NCBI GenBank assembly: GCA_009801085.1
Contig: VNWV01000029.1
Location: 1-64,000 of the forward strand
Reading direction: 5' to 3'
Source: Lasiodiplodia sp. COLG20
Lineage: Eukaryota > Ascomycota > Dothideomycetes > Botryosphaeriales > Botryosphaeriaceae
DNA length: 64,000 nucleotides
Shown here: one piece after another, positions 1-12,433 of the stretch
How the letters are laid out: every line of letters begins with the position of its first letter
Position numbering within the stretch: position 1 is the stretch's first letter
The notes under the pieces: model-generated
Told to the model about the DNA's origin: nothing
Seen by the model: only the letters and a program-made list of their open reading frames with translations
Databases searched by the model: none
Made by a program: the position numbers and the translations under genes

Positions 1-1204
1 GGCAGTAATTGCCGCAGAGGGCTGGCATACGAAGTACTAGCAGAAAATCAACACCAAATTCGATCTCAGCAGTCATTTTTGACCCATCAGCGACTTTGTA
101 TAAGCAGCAGCAAGCATGCGTTGAGAAACAACGAAGTTGGTGAGGAATTGTGATCGCTTACGATATCCGACCGTGCGAGAACTTTTGTCCACTCACTGTA
201 CATCCCACAGCCAAAGCGAAGGCATTCAGGATCCACACCCTCCGCTTTATGGCCGTGCCTGGGTTCTACAAGAGCAGCTTCTCTCGTCGCGTATGCTAAT
301 CTTTGATGGCGAGCAGCTCAAGTGGGACTGTTTGTGCATGCACGGATTAGAACGCTCACCATCTGGTGGCGGTCGACGGATGCATCATGAGATTGTCAAG
401 AGTGGTATATTCAACAGCGAAGATTTCTTTTACAGACCCGACTATGACAATCTACATCTGCACTTTCTGTGGTACCAAGTCGTCGCCGACTACACGCTAC
501 GCGGGATGACCAAGCCTTTAGATAGGCTAGCAGCCATAGCCGGAATAGCAAATGCTATCACAACGAAGACAACTAACCAGTATCTCGCCGGCTTGTGGCG
601 AGAACAGCTGTTGATTGGGCTCCTATGGAACATTCCACACGATGTATCTGAGTACGGGCCTGAGATTCATTCGTTCGACATGGACCGCTACGAAAGGCTC
701 CGACACACAGTGCCTATAGCACCAAGCTGGTCCTGGGGATCGGTAACAGCCCCCGTCCGCTTTTTGTACTTCCAGGATGCAGGCCGTCTTCAGCACCTTT
801 GCCAAATTCAGGAGGTGAATGTAACAGGCACAGCCGTATGTCAGAGTGGACGACTTCAAATCTTGGGTCATATCCGTGTCACCTATGTCAACTCCATCTA
901 TCCATACACAATCCGAGAGACCGCTGGAAAGTATGCTCACATGCAGTATCCGAACCGCCCTGGTATTCCGGAGCGGATTACGCATTGTGGTCGCTCCTTT
1001 TTTCCACACAGGTATTTTCTGTGCTCACGAAAGCTTCCAAGGAAAGAAAGCGATTGGCAGCTTGTTTGTGGCTACTGGAGGCCAGACGAGGTGCTGGATC
1101 CAAGCACTGAGATCACCTTTATCGCCATAGGCCAAATTCACCGTTATAGCAGTATGAAAGAGGGCGTATCATATGAAAGTAAACATCCTGAGCTACCCGC
1201 CTGA
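1..1204 (+). CDS. HET-domain protein, 5'-truncated at window edge
   Basis: C-terminal part of a heterokaryon incompatibility (HET) protein, a family that triggers cell death after fusion of unlike hyphae. Seen in the frame open from about 137 to the TGA at 1204: GRAWVLQEQLLSSR (end of the HET domain), a YTLRGMTKPLDRLAAIAGIA block, YLAGLWREQLLIGLLW and PSWSWGS, the usual order of C-terminal HET-protein motifs. The ALSYxWG and WIDxLCIxQ boxes are absent, so the front lies left of the window or is lost. Upstream in the same frame there are stops (38, 80, 101, 122), but frame 1 is open from base 1 and could be joined in phase by a 40-nt intron at 140-179 (GTGAGG...GAG). That join is inferred; a decayed copy is the alternative. 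It lies just upstream of a second HET gene. Confidence 0.7.
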
Positions 1205-1484
1205 TGTAGTTTAGTCTGATACCATCGGATGTGACTCCTTATTTCATTGGATGCTACGATACGCGCCGTCAGGCGCCATCCGGATTCAGATTAGACCGTC
1301 AGGCGTCGGATGCTCACCTGTGGTCTGAGCTTCTGAGGCAATTCTCACCCCCTGCCACCGCCCGTGTCGCCGCTCGCGCACGGTTCACTTGAAAAGCTGG
1401 CAATGAGCTGTCCCGAGTCCCGCTGCTCCTCCGACCTTGACCCAACAACCACACGATTCTTTGCCAGCTGTGTCTCAGCTCTCC

Positions 1485-3707
1485 ATGCCAGTCGAGCCGC
1501 TCCTTCTCGAGGGGCAGAGCTTGAAGCCTTTGAGTGAGACAGCAACATCACTTCCTTCAGCTGGATCTCGAACATCCCTCCTTCTCCGGGCGCTGTTGCA
1601 CGACTGTCAGCTATCGCAGCTGGAGCAGAATGCCTCCATCGACCACTATGATGACTTCGACGTTGTCGGAAGCGAGCTCGGTGTAGATCCACCGACTGTG
1701 TTCTGCGGAGCTTGCAGGCATTTGTTGAAGATCACTTCAGAGCTGGGTTCCGATTCACCTTTCGATTTACTACAGAGACAATTTGGCTCGTATGATTCAT
1801 CTCCGATTCCACATCATAAGGACTTTTTCGAGTTCCTTGATTGCTGCCACAGTCCTAGTGGAAGTTGTCATCTCTGCCAAATTATGCTGTTCTCCTGTCA
1901 GCGGAAAATATCAATTCGTCGGAAAAAATCAATTCGTTGGGCAACTGGCCGAAGCCAACCGCTAGAGGCCACTTTTTCTGCTTTATCTCTCACAACAGCT
2001 TGCCAAATACCCGAATTGGAAGCTAGAGTACTGTTATCAAGTTAGTTTAAGTCTGATTGAACTAAATCTTGTGCGGTACTGATTGCATTATTAGATAAAA
2101 TCGAAAATTGGTCGCTCCCTAAACTTGGAGACAGTACCGAGTCGACGGAGACCTTCAACCAGATCAAGCATTGGATTCAAGATTGCACAAAAAATCATGC
2201 CGAATGTCAAATGGAACAGGGGTTTCCCTCTGAACTACCCACGCGATTAGTAGAGATAGAGGCGGCAAGTGGATCTTTCCGCTTCCGCTTGACAACGATG
2301 TTCCCCGAAGGCTGCCAATACACTGCTCTGAGCTACCGATGGGGCTCTGATACATCATACACTCTAAGGGCTGACACCGAAGCTCAGATGAGAAACTTTG
2401 TATCTGCTACGGAGCTTCCCAAAACACTTCGAGATGCATGCATCATTACCAGTCGCCTAGGGCTGAGTTATATCTGGATTGATAGATTGTGCATCTTCCA
2501 GGACTCCAAAAGCGATTGGGCCTATGAGTCATCAAGAATGGCTCAAGTGTACAGAAATGCCTTCTGTACAATCTCTGCGGCATGTGCATCCAACGAGCAG
2601 AGCGGGTGTTTTCGCCGCCGAAGGACCTCTAGAATCCGACCACTTGATCTTCAATCTTGCCCATTCACTGGGGGAAAGGTCAGAATCATGGGGGATTCCA
2701 ATTTGGATACGGAAGGGTATGAGATGATGGATCATTTGACCGATCGCGGCTGGATATTCCAAGAAAGATGTCTCTCACGCCGGATACTGTACTTTGGGCG
2801 AAATCAAGTCTATTGGGAATGCAGATTGGGTGTATTCGGAGAGGCTTGCCCGTCTGACGGAACCCTCTTCGGTTTCTGGAAAAAGCCTCTTGCGGTTTAC
2901 TCAGAAGGGGACTGGACCACTCGTGCCGAGGCATGGGCAAACATTGTGGACGTATACTCCAGCAAAGGACTCACATACCAAAGCGACAGACTGCCAGCCT
3001 TGTCCGGAATGGCGTACGAAATGCAGCACCCTTTGAAAGATCAATACCTTGCTGGACTTTGGAGACAAACATTACTACGCGACCTTTGCTGGGTACCTGA
3101 CAACCCGATCGGCACTCCAACAGCATACCAAGCCCCTTCGTGGTCTTGGGCAAGCCATTCCTCACACGTTAAGTTTAGAGCCGGAAAGCGTAACATGGGC
3201 GAAATAAGAGGATATCTAGCAACTGTGAAACAGGCTCATGTAGAGACAGCCGGTGAAAACCCATTTGGACAAGTTCGTAATGGATGGATTACGCTGTCAG
3301 GCCATCTTCAACTAGTTCAGCTCGAAAGAGAGTTGTGGGGCGTCAACCTAACGGCGACGGCTGATGGAGCGCCGCTTTCACCCTTCTTAAGCTTTCAACC
3401 CGATAACGCTGATTCGCGGCTCCAGAGCTTGAAACACAAGCAAGCGTACTGTTTGCCCCTTTTCCATGACTGTTTGCCCTCTTTCGAATATTACAATTTC
3501 TACATGCAGGTGTACTGTTTACTCTTGGTTCCACGTAGTCTGATCGAGGCTCCTGGAACCTCTTCACTCAGCACCAGTATTCACTTGCATCAGGGACATG
3601 TATACGAGAGGATTGCATTGGGAGCAATGTCTTTGCCGAAAGAAAAGGAAAAGGACGTTCTCGACTGGATCTTAGAAGCTCCTTTGCAAGAAGTAACCAT
3701 TGTCTAA
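1485..3707 (+). CDS. HET-domain (heterokaryon incompatibility) protein
   Basis: Complete HET protein of about 722 aa in two exons; intron 2041-2094 (GTTAGT, CTGAT branch, TTAG, 54 nt) joins the frames in phase. The start is the first in-frame ATG, at 1485. The N-terminal part has CGACRHLL and a Cys-rich stretch FLDCCHSPSGSCHLC, common ahead of HET domains. After the splice comes FNQIKHWIQDCTKNHAEC, then the HET core: YTALSYRWG, LPKTLRDA, GLSYIWIDRLCIFQDS and the WAYESSRMAQVYRNA segment, followed by GWIFQERCLSRRILYFG and PSWSWAS. The role inferred from the family is control of vegetative incompatibility or regulated cell death. No NACHT or repeat domain is attached. It is tandem to the partial HET gene on the same strand, suggesting local duplication; identity between the two is low by eye. 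Confidence 0.88.
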
Positions 3708-4458
3708 GAACTTAATATACGCGTTATATTCTAAGTCTACTTCTAGAACGCGTTATATAGCATTGAATGTTTTTCTAGGCATAACTTATCTACGTGAGCT
3801 CCTCTTTGAATTGCAAAATTTAGGTTCCGTGTCTTAATTAAGGTGACGGTACTACCAAGTACGAGCGAAGAAAGTAAGTTAATAAACGAAAGAGAGCTGA
3901 ATCATTATCATCGTCTGTGGCTATTTTTGAACTTCATGAAGTAGATTTTCTTACGATTATATTATAATCTATCTCGATTGGCTTGCATGACTGAGAGCGC
4001 ACTACACCGCTGCGTGATATATTAAGCGGCTAAGAAAAGTACTACTGCGTTCCCTCTACCTTTTAGAACCGCGATGGGCCAATTCAAACCGCAGAACCTA
4101 ACCATTGTCCAGTCCCACTCTTTCGAAACCCCTTGCAAAATTCTACATGGGACTTAGCCTAGTCGTATCGCGCACGTGCACAAGATGTGAGGCTATCGCT
4201 ACTGTAATTCAAGATATCTATGACTGCAGCGTGCTGCTGCTCCTTGTGGCCAATAATGAAATTACATTTCCACATGAAATGATCCAAACGTAAGTTGGGG
4301 TAGTGTGCCAAGTCAGGATATTGTGGTCCAGCTATCGGTACTAGCGTACCGGAAACCTGCATCGTTGTGTATCTTTGGATTATTTAATCCATATGTAGCG
4401 TGGACGTGAAGATAAAAAGGAAGCTTGACGTATGTGAAGCGTCATAGACAGAGGCATA
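3708..4458. other. AT-rich intergenic spacer
   Basis: No supported gene. The stretch is noticeably AT-rich, with two copies of ACGCGTTATAT about 31 bp apart near 3719 and 3750. A 62-codon ORF at 4105-4293 has no recognisable product. The 3' half should hold the promoter of the glycosyltransferase gene. Confidence 0.5.
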
Positions 4459-7208
4459 ATGGAAAAAGGTCTAGCCCACCTAATCTCACAGATTGAAATC
4501 AACGCTGTCACGCCATCACCGGTTCAAAGCCTGAATAGAAGCTACACATTGTCTCACTTTATCGGACAACCTCTGCGTCCAACTTACTCAAATACTAACT
4601 TTCATTTAGGTATATCCACTATCAGCATGGTGCTCACACACCGCCGATCTTCCGCAGGGCACCACGACCGGAGTGTCGAAAATGTCGTTCTTCCAGCAGA
4701 TCTACTCCAACCAACGCTCACGAGAAGAAACCCGCAGGAAGTGAGATGGTCATCGATTGCAGGTGTATCATCAGGCCAGGACCATTTCCATGCCGTCCAC
4801 AATGTCCGCGCGGCGCGATGGTCCAGCGTGTCCACTGGCACATCAAGTCTGATCCCACCACGCTTCCGGGAAATGAGAACGTCGCACCCGGTCCCTCCTT
4901 CAGCTCGCAAGCTGAGCACAGTTGAGCCCACAATCCAGGAGCACTCCAAGCTCCGAACGGTGAGCACCGTTGAACCCACAATTCAAGAACACTCCAAGCT
5001 CCGAACTGTGAGCCATGTGTCGCCCGATGAACAGATTGGTGTTTTGCATGCACTTCCCAGCGATCGCAAAACGCCCGCCACCGCTTTTACCAGCCTGAAC
5101 GACTTCTCATTCAGGGATGAGCCTTCGGAGACTGATAACTCTCGACGGGAATCACGCATATCCGGCCCGGAACCACGCGCAGCGCCACGAGCTTCACGCG
5201 TGTCCGTCCATGGGGTCCACGGCCCGAAAGATCCAGTCGAGCCCAGGAGGTCCGTCATCCCTGCTTCCATTAAGCAACGAATACACAGCGTACAAAACTC
5301 GATACGCCGGACAAGCGTATATCATCTGTACGAAAAAGCCAAGAGCCGAGGCAAGAAGGTCCAGCGAGCCCCAGGCGTGCGGCGTCTGTTCGAATACAGC
5401 ATGTACTTCCTAGCACTGGTCGTCGTATACTTCGTCTTCATCGGGATTCCCCTCTGGAAAGGCGCCGTGTACTGGCTATACTGGGTCGTGAACCACAAGT
5501 TTGTGATCAAAGGAACATGGTCCATCGTCGTTGGTTTGATGACGATGTGAGTAGTTAGCATACTCCCCAACATCCCCACCCCTACTGACACTAACAGCCT
5601 CGCCTTCCTCCCCCTCTGCATCCTCTTCGAAAAGGATCCCCCTCCCCGCCCCGACTCTAACCCCTCAACCCTCCCCGGCGTCAGCGACACCGCCCTCCTC
5701 ATCCCCTGCTACAAGTCCGCCAACCTCATCGGCGCCACGCTCACCGCCGCGCTCAAGACCTTCCCGCCCTCGCACATCTTCGTCATCGCCAACGGCGACG
5801 CGCCCGAGCCGCTCGACAACACCGAAGAGGTCTGCCGCCCCTACGGCGTCAACCACGTCTGGAGCCCCGTCGGCTCGAAGATCGTTGCCCAGTTCGTCGG
5901 CGCCTACGCCGCCAAGGAGTTCAAGCACGTCCTGCTGATCGACGACGACTGCGCGCTGCCGCCGAATTTCCCGGTCGTCGCCGATAGGTTGGTTGGAAAG
6001 GTGCAGTGCGTCGGGTATACGATTAAGTCGGTCGGGCCGGATTCGTCGAAGGGAACGTGGTGCCAGCAGTAAGTCGCCTTCACCGTCCCCCTACCCCTTG
6101 CGTCCTACTCTAACGGGCAAGTAGAGCACAAGACCTCGAGTACAAGCTCTCCGGCCTCCAACGCGCGCTCGCCGGCAAGATGGGTTCGGCAACCTTCCCG
6201 CACGGCGCCATCTCGCTGTGGAACCGCGAGTTTCTGATCCAGACGTTTCACCACCACCCAGGTTTCTCGGTGTCCGAGGACTGGTTCTTTGGCGGCAGCT
6301 GCCGGTCACTGGGGGGCCGTGTGGTCATGTGTACGTCGGTATTCGTCGAGACGGAGACGCCGGCGGCGCTGTTCTGGCAGGGCGGGGCGGAGGGCAGGGG
6401 CGGGTTCGGGGAGATGACGGTTATGAAGCAGAGGTTTGTGCGGTGGAATTTCTTCTTCGTGGCGGGGATATGGTATAATACGAAATACATGCTGTGGAGC
6501 TGGAAGCTGGGGTTGTGGGAGATTGGGGCAAAGATCTTTGTGTTTCAAGAGGTATGTGAGACGCAGGTGATGAGTGTCCCCGTCTGTTCGATACTGAAAA
6601 GGGTACTAGGTTTTGGAATCTCTGATCTACCTCTTCACGCCGTTCATGATGCCTATATCGTTCATTGTCCGGCCCGAATTCTGCGGATACCTCTTCGCTG
6701 GGACAATTGCCATGTACTTCAGCAACGTCCTCATCTTCAACGAACTGCATCTTCGCCTACGCAAGGAACGTGTTTCGTGGCTCGTCCTTACATTCTACTA
6801 CGTGAGTGTTCGCCTATCCTTTCCGCCACGGACGTGTACTGAAGTGGCTAGATGCCATTCAAATGTTTGCTTGCATTAGTCAACGTGGCGTCGTGCTATT
6901 GGGCGTTGTTCAAGTATGCCCGCTACTTTGCACGTCGGCACTTGAGAGTTGTCGAAGATGAGGATGCGGTCGAAATTGTCCTGCGACTCGAAGAGACGCC
7001 GTCACGTGCAAGTAGTAAAGATGGCTCGGTGGATCATGGAGGAAGTGCGCGACGGATGACTGTCACTGCCATTCCGGTACCCCGAGGTTCTGTGCGGAAC
7101 CCAGATCTAGCTGTGACAAGTGATTTTGATGAGGATCGGGACGTCATTGCACAGGTTCCAATGTCAAACGCAAGAAAAAGGACCAGTATGGCCATGAGCA
7201 AAGTTTGA
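4459..7208 (+). CDS. Type 2 glycosyltransferase, membrane polysaccharide synthase
   Basis: Processive GT2 enzyme of the fungal family needed for hyphal growth on solid surfaces (GT2/Cps1-like), probably at the plasma membrane. Five exons; introns 5547-5597, 6069-6124, 6552-6609 and 6802-6851 all join in phase, giving 844 aa from ATG 4459. ATG 4627 is an equally good start (788 aa). Seen: a disordered Ser/Arg-rich N-terminus of about 300 residues, membrane segments around YFLALVVVYFVFIGIPLW and GLMTMILAFLPLCILF, then the GT-A core: LIPCYKSANLIGATL, IANGD, the metal-binding LLIDDDCALP, catalytic SEDWFFGG and the processive signature QRFVRW. Four or more hydrophobic segments follow, then a polar tail. 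The product polysaccharide is not known from sequence. A 48-bp tandem repeat lies in the N-terminal region. Confidence 0.88.
4913..5008 (+). repeat. In-frame 48-bp tandem duplication
   Basis: Two adjacent 48-bp units (4913-4960 and 4961-5008) with few substitutions encode a repeated 16-residue block (STVEPTIQEHSKLRTV) in the disordered N-terminus of the GT2 protein. A third unit starts but diverges after a few bases. The length is a multiple of 3, so copy number could vary without a frameshift. Confidence 0.85.
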
Positions 7209-7310
7209 TCCATGGGCATGCGGAACGGAGACACAGTTACTTCTTTCTCTTCAAAGGTTACATATTGCAGATTAATGAAGCTATTGATAGATGCAATGTA
7301 GATATAGATC

Positions 7311-9413
7311 TCAGATACTGGCCTTTACCGTACGATTGCCCTCCAATGCTGCATTCAGCGCCCTCGACTCGCCAGCAGTAGTGAACAGAAGCTTCACCAA
7401 ATGCACGCCCTGTCCTTCCGCCCGGTCGCAAAGTAGCCGAACAATCTCGCCCAACGGCTTATCCGTACTGTGCCGGGACACATCATCAAGCAGACTAATG
7501 CCATCGATCACAATATAAAGGAGCGGCTGATACTCCACCACCTCCTGCAGCAACCCGCGCAGCACTCTCATCGCCTCACCCCACGTCGCCAGCGTCCCAT
7601 CCAATACCTTAAACGCTGCATCGCCAAACCTCTCCTCATCGAAATCCCTCCCATCGGGCAAAATCTCGACCAGCTGCCGAATCAGCCCGTACGCGAGCCG
7701 CACCAGCTCCACCGTTTCCCTGGTGCGCCATTCCGGCAGAGGCTCGCGAGAGAGCTGGCAGAAATACGATAGCGTGGGGACTTTGCTGTCGCGGGCCGAG
7801 GCGGCGACCCTGGCGGCTAGCAGTGCGGAGTGTGTGTCTTCGTGGTCTTCCATCGGGCCGCAGACGTGGAGGACTTCTGAAGCGGAGGCGAGTGTGAACG
7901 CTTGTAGGCAGGCGGTGACACTGGGGTTGGTGAGGAACAACGCGTCTGGGGACTCGAAGTGCGGGGATATGTTGCGGCGGTCGTAGAAGCTTTCCAGGCG
8001 CGCGGAGGCGAGTTGAATTTTGTCTTTGCTTGTGCGGGATGGAGGAGCTGGGAGGGCTGGGGGAGCGTAGACGGCGGCGGTTGTGATGATGCCGTGTTCA
8101 AGTCCTGCGGTTGACTCTACTCCTGAGACCGCCGTCAGATTGAGCAGTCAGAATGACGGATGAAGGGGCTTATCTTACCCGCTGCTGAGCGCACTATTGG
8201 AGTCAAGTCCTGTGCTCTTTGTTCGAGATATCGCAAAGCCGTTTCTCCGGCAATTTGGCCGGAGACGTTGGCCAGTAGTCGATCAGCAATCCCCTGCTGG
8301 ATGTTGTCCATTGTTTTCGCCATCGTGTCTCTGAACTCGTTCTGAAGAACTACTCTCAGTCTCTCAAAATAGCCCTCTTGACGCATTTCGTCCGCATTTC
8401 GGTCACGCTCGTAAAGATCTGCCAATAATCTGGCAAGTTCGTTCTTGCGAATTAGTGTCGAGGCCTGTATCCCCTCAAGCCTCCGAGTCATGGCCTTTCT
8501 GTGAATCAATTCTGAGAGCTTTCTGATATCGTCAATTTGCACCTTATAAGTGTCGTAGATGCTCTCGTTGAGGCTCGTCAGCATCCTTTTGTGCCACTTA
8601 TCCGTGTACCATTTCATGACGTTGACTAGGAATCGGAAGATCTGACAGTAGATCCGCACTACAAGCTGCTGGATGGCTACTTCATCTCTGTAAGCCCAGA
8701 CCTCCTCATGTACCGCGGTGACCGCATCGTTGATTTCAGCCACCGCGCGACAGAAGCACTCTGATATCCGTTCGTGATTGGACGATGCCTGCCCCAGATT
8801 AGCTTACTTGAATGCTAGATTGTTCTCGTATCCCACACCTTGATAACCACAGTAATAGCCCCGCAGAATATTGATGCGTAGTCGTTGCTCGATGGCAATA
8901 TTTTCAGGGCGTTTGAATGATTGTCTATGGTGGACCCGACTTTGCGCAGATATTCACATGCTTTGGCAAATTTACTGGATCGCGATCGGGTCTCCCACTT
9001 GGACTTCACAGTCTCTAAAATGAGAGAGAAGTCCTTCAAAGATGTGGTGTGTGAGGAGGGTACGATGAGATCCTTTGGAACAAAAGTTTCGAACTGTTTG
9101 ACCAGAGCGACAAGCTCTCTAAGCTTCTGATCGAGATCACGGAGCTCTTCGTCATCGCTACACGTAGTCGATCAACATGATTCTTCAAGTTTCATCGGTA
9201 CTAGAGCGGTAAGCTAAGTTCAAGGGAGTGTACTAACTTTGCAGAGTCTGTCCAGCGACGGCTGTTGTTGGCCCTGTCATCCCTTCGTTGTTGCTCCTCT
9301 ACAACCACATATTCGAGTTCACGTTCTTCTCTGGGACTGGAATCGGTTGAAAGGTCATTCTTGAGCTTCAAGGCGAAGCCTCTAGTGATTGTGGACGGAT
9401 CAAAAGCATTCAT
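7311..9413 (-). CDS. DUF7708-like NLR/STAND-type protein
   Basis: Four exons on the minus strand; introns 9158-9237, 8789-8838 and 8123-8178 join in phase to 638 aa. The start is ATG 9413 (MNAFDPSTI); longer ORF versions rely on non-ATG starts. The N-terminal half, with DEELRDLDQKLRELVALVK, SNDYASIFCGAITVVIK and the helical stretch LVVRIYCQIFRFLVNVMKWY, resembles the DUF7708 region found at the front of many fungal NACHT/ankyrin proteins. The C-terminal part contains PLLYIVIDGISLLDD, a Walker B-like strand with Asp residues, and a predicted helical region. No clear P-loop (GxxxxGKS/T) is visible, and the protein stops without a repeat domain. Function is unknown; an immune or incompatibility role is inferred from family and neighbours. 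It shares a promoter with the AAA+ gene. Confidence 0.6.
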
Positions 9414-9806
9414 TCTGGTTGCAAAGGACTGATACCAGGTGATAAACAAGTGTCGAGAGGAGGTCAAAGGAAACAGCCTAGGAAAAAGGCCACGGGGGCT
9501 CACATCCCAACTCCTCGGTGGGATGTGAGGCTGACGGAAGCGGGGTACGGGGCACGTTGCCTCATTCGCCCTTGGATGCGTCGCGGAAGGCAGCAAACTG
9601 CAGCCTCGCAACCAAAACGTGCGACCGTGCTGCAAGCCACACAGCCTTGATTGGTACCAAGCGTCAAAAATAATATCCTGCGCGTAAGCAGTGCGCATCG
9701 GCTGCACACTAGTTCGGTGTTGCATGCGCGTCTATGTAAAGGAGCTCGGTCGCTTGTTTCGCAGCCTGACCGTAGCTTCTTGACCCTCCTACGCGAGCAC
9801 CAAGCC
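9414..9806. promoter_or_regulatory. Shared divergent promoter (DUF7708-like / AAA+ genes)
   Basis: The 393 bp between the two start codons must hold both promoters, since the genes are head to head. It is moderately GC-rich and has no obvious TATA box. Short ORFs here have no recognisable product. Confidence 0.45.
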
Positions 9807-12433
9807 ATGGCCTCAGCAGGATCGCCAACCGAAACATCAACCGTAGAGAACCCGATTATCAGGATGGGAACACCAGTTGTGGAAGATACAACGCCAGTAA
9901 AAGAGGACAAAACAGTGGTTTCGGATGCGCCGGATTCTGCAACGCTCGACACTGATCAGGTAGACACTTCGTTTGGAACTACTCGTATCCTTCCAACGTA
10001 ATAGATAAGACTGACCAGTAAGACCTCAAAGGAGCAGGCAGGTGGATCGTCCGAATCTATTGTCTACAAAGAAGAGTACCTTCAGCACAGCGACGGCCAT
10101 GTCGTCTGCGTAGAGGATGTGGATCCGAAAACAGGCGGACGGAATGGTCTAAGAAACGAGAATAGGGTTCTAGAAGTTGTGGATGTTTATTTCACACCTT
10201 CAACAGAGAAGCCCAAGGACGGCCTGCTGCCTGTTTCGGTCAAGGGTCAATCTTACATCCGAGTCGTATCGCCCTCAGTCATATCTACTCTTCGACACGT
10301 TGTCAACTACTACCCCTCGCAGGACCTCAGTGGGGAAACTGTCACAATCCAGGAACCCTACACAGTCGTGGTCCATCATGAGGAGGAGCTGAAGGAGTAT
10401 CGCCAGAGGTTCGCACCTAACAATCCCGCCACCGTTACTGCACCAGATTCTTGTGAAAACCGATTCACATACAAGCACGTCGGGGTACTGCTTGACTATG
10501 TCCACAGCAAGGTTGGTGCTGCCATTAAGACAGAGCGAGAGCGGAACGCCCGAGGAGTCACGTCGCCAGACATGTGGTGGCTGTCGTTCAAGCCTGGAAC
10601 GGACGTGTACTACGACGCAAACGAAGACGAAAGATGGAACCCATACGTCGTCAAGTCATTCCGACCCAGGATCCAAAATGGCCATGTGACAGACTACTCC
10701 ATTAAGCTCTGGAACATGGATATCGCTTCAAATCTACCAGAGTACCTGGGCCTGAACTCAATGACGGTTTCGATGTCGACCCCAGCGCCGGATGACGAGC
10801 TTTTTGGCCGAAACATTTTCCCGTGCAGCGTCTTTCCAGATGGCCAAACTATCCGCGGTAAAGGGAGAGACGAATTGAGAAAGTACTTTGAAGACAGAGG
10901 CCGTAGGTTTGTCCATGTTCTAAAGAGAGGATGTTACCAGTTTGAAGGCACGACAATCACCCAGCCCATCAAGATGGTAAAGTAATGCTCTACACGTGTG
11001 CTTGAACTTGGACTTACGATATTAGTACAACGGCCTGGTTATGGTAGATGCCCACCAATGGATCTCGGATAGGCATGAATACCCATGGGCGAGGGAAACA
11101 CATCTGGATATTGATCCTGGGCCACCTGCCCCTCGTTCACCGATCTGTGGTTGCGCCAGATGCCTGACTGTTGTCAGCAACGAGCCCGGTGAACTTATTT
11201 TCAAGGAATATGACAGGATACTCCACCAGCAGAATGAATCCCTGACTGATCACCAGTATTTTCTCTGCAGCATATACGTCGAGGCGTTTCTCTTCAAGAC
11301 GAGGGAATGGGGTATAGTAACTGCTACAGTTTGACTACATCTTGCTGACGCAAAGCCGCAGTCGCTCTCGATGTTTCCGGATTCAAGGATCCTGTCTTTG
11401 ACAGGAAAATGATCCATGACTTAGTCCTCGCTCAGGATACGAAAGAGATGATCATCGACCTTACGAAGCTGTTTGTTGAGAAAAAGGGCTCGAAGGACGA
11501 CCCAGACGACACCACCATGCCGGAGAGCGAGCTTGACATGTCTGCCTGGTCGGCAGACTTTGTCAAAGGAAAGGGAGAGGGACTCATATTTCTCCTGCAT
11601 GGAAAGCCAGGTGTAGGCAAGACGTACACTGCAGGTGAGTTTTCAAACGTATGGAAAAGCATAAGCTTATCCGTCATAGAATGTGTCGCAGCACTCACCG
11701 AGAGGCCACTGTTGTCATTGACCTGTGCGGACATCGGGACGGATCCAGAAAAGGTGGAAGAGAGTTTGAGAAGATGGTTTAGCATTGCCCAGAACTGGGG
11801 TGCCATCATGCTCATCGATGAAGCGGATGTGTACATGGAGCAGAGGAAGGTGCAGGATCTGGTCCGCAACAACCTAGTTGCAGGCTTCTTGCGCGCCCTG
11901 GAGTACTACCAAGGCATTTTGTTTCTGACGACGAACAGGGTGGGTACGTTTGACGAAGCTTTCATCTCACGTATTCACATTACGATACACTATGCGAACT
12001 TTACGGACGAGAGTCGAGCTGAGGTGTGGGAATCCTTTTTCCGAAAGCTACAGAGCGAGAGGGAAGGCAAGGTGAGGATCCTGGAAGAGACACGGGACTA
12101 CGTGACGGAGAAAGAAGTACGAGAGCTCGAGTGGAATGGTCGTGAGATACGAAACGGTAAGGAATCCATTATACATATGATTCCCATGCTAACGCTTTCA
12201 TTCCAGCCTTCCAAATTGCCGTTGCTCTGGCTCAAGTCGAGAATGATTGTGATGCGAAGGGACGCATCCAAATCAAGCGAAAGCACATCAGGTCCACTGT
12301 CCGTATGTCCAAGAACTTCAAGTCCTATCTTAAGGAGTTGTACCAGAAAGACGAGACGCAAAGGGCAGCGGCTTGGGGTCACAGATATGATGCTTTTGGG
12401 CAATCATCTGCAAATGAAGGCAACTTCAGTTAG
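9807..12433 (+). CDS. AAA+ ATPase with N-terminal DUF7025-like domain
   Basis: Six exons; introns about 9960-10037, 10977-11025, 11312-11361, 11635-11679 and 12157-12206 give 784 aa. The first intron is the least certain: several acceptors exist, and I chose the 78-nt version that keeps phase. The N-terminal half (for example KYFEDRGRRFVHVLKRGCYQFEG, shown here only as the region near 10880-10950) matches the DUF7025 region of fungal AAA proteins. The AAA core shows Walker A GKPGVGKT near 11611, Walker B IMLIDEADVYME near 11808, sensor 1 FLTTNRVGTFDEAF and an arginine finger region SRIHITIHY, followed by a lid. The family is BCS1/CDC48-like in fold; its substrates are unknown. The stop TAG is at 12431-12433. 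It is divergent from the DUF7708-like gene. Confidence 0.82.
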
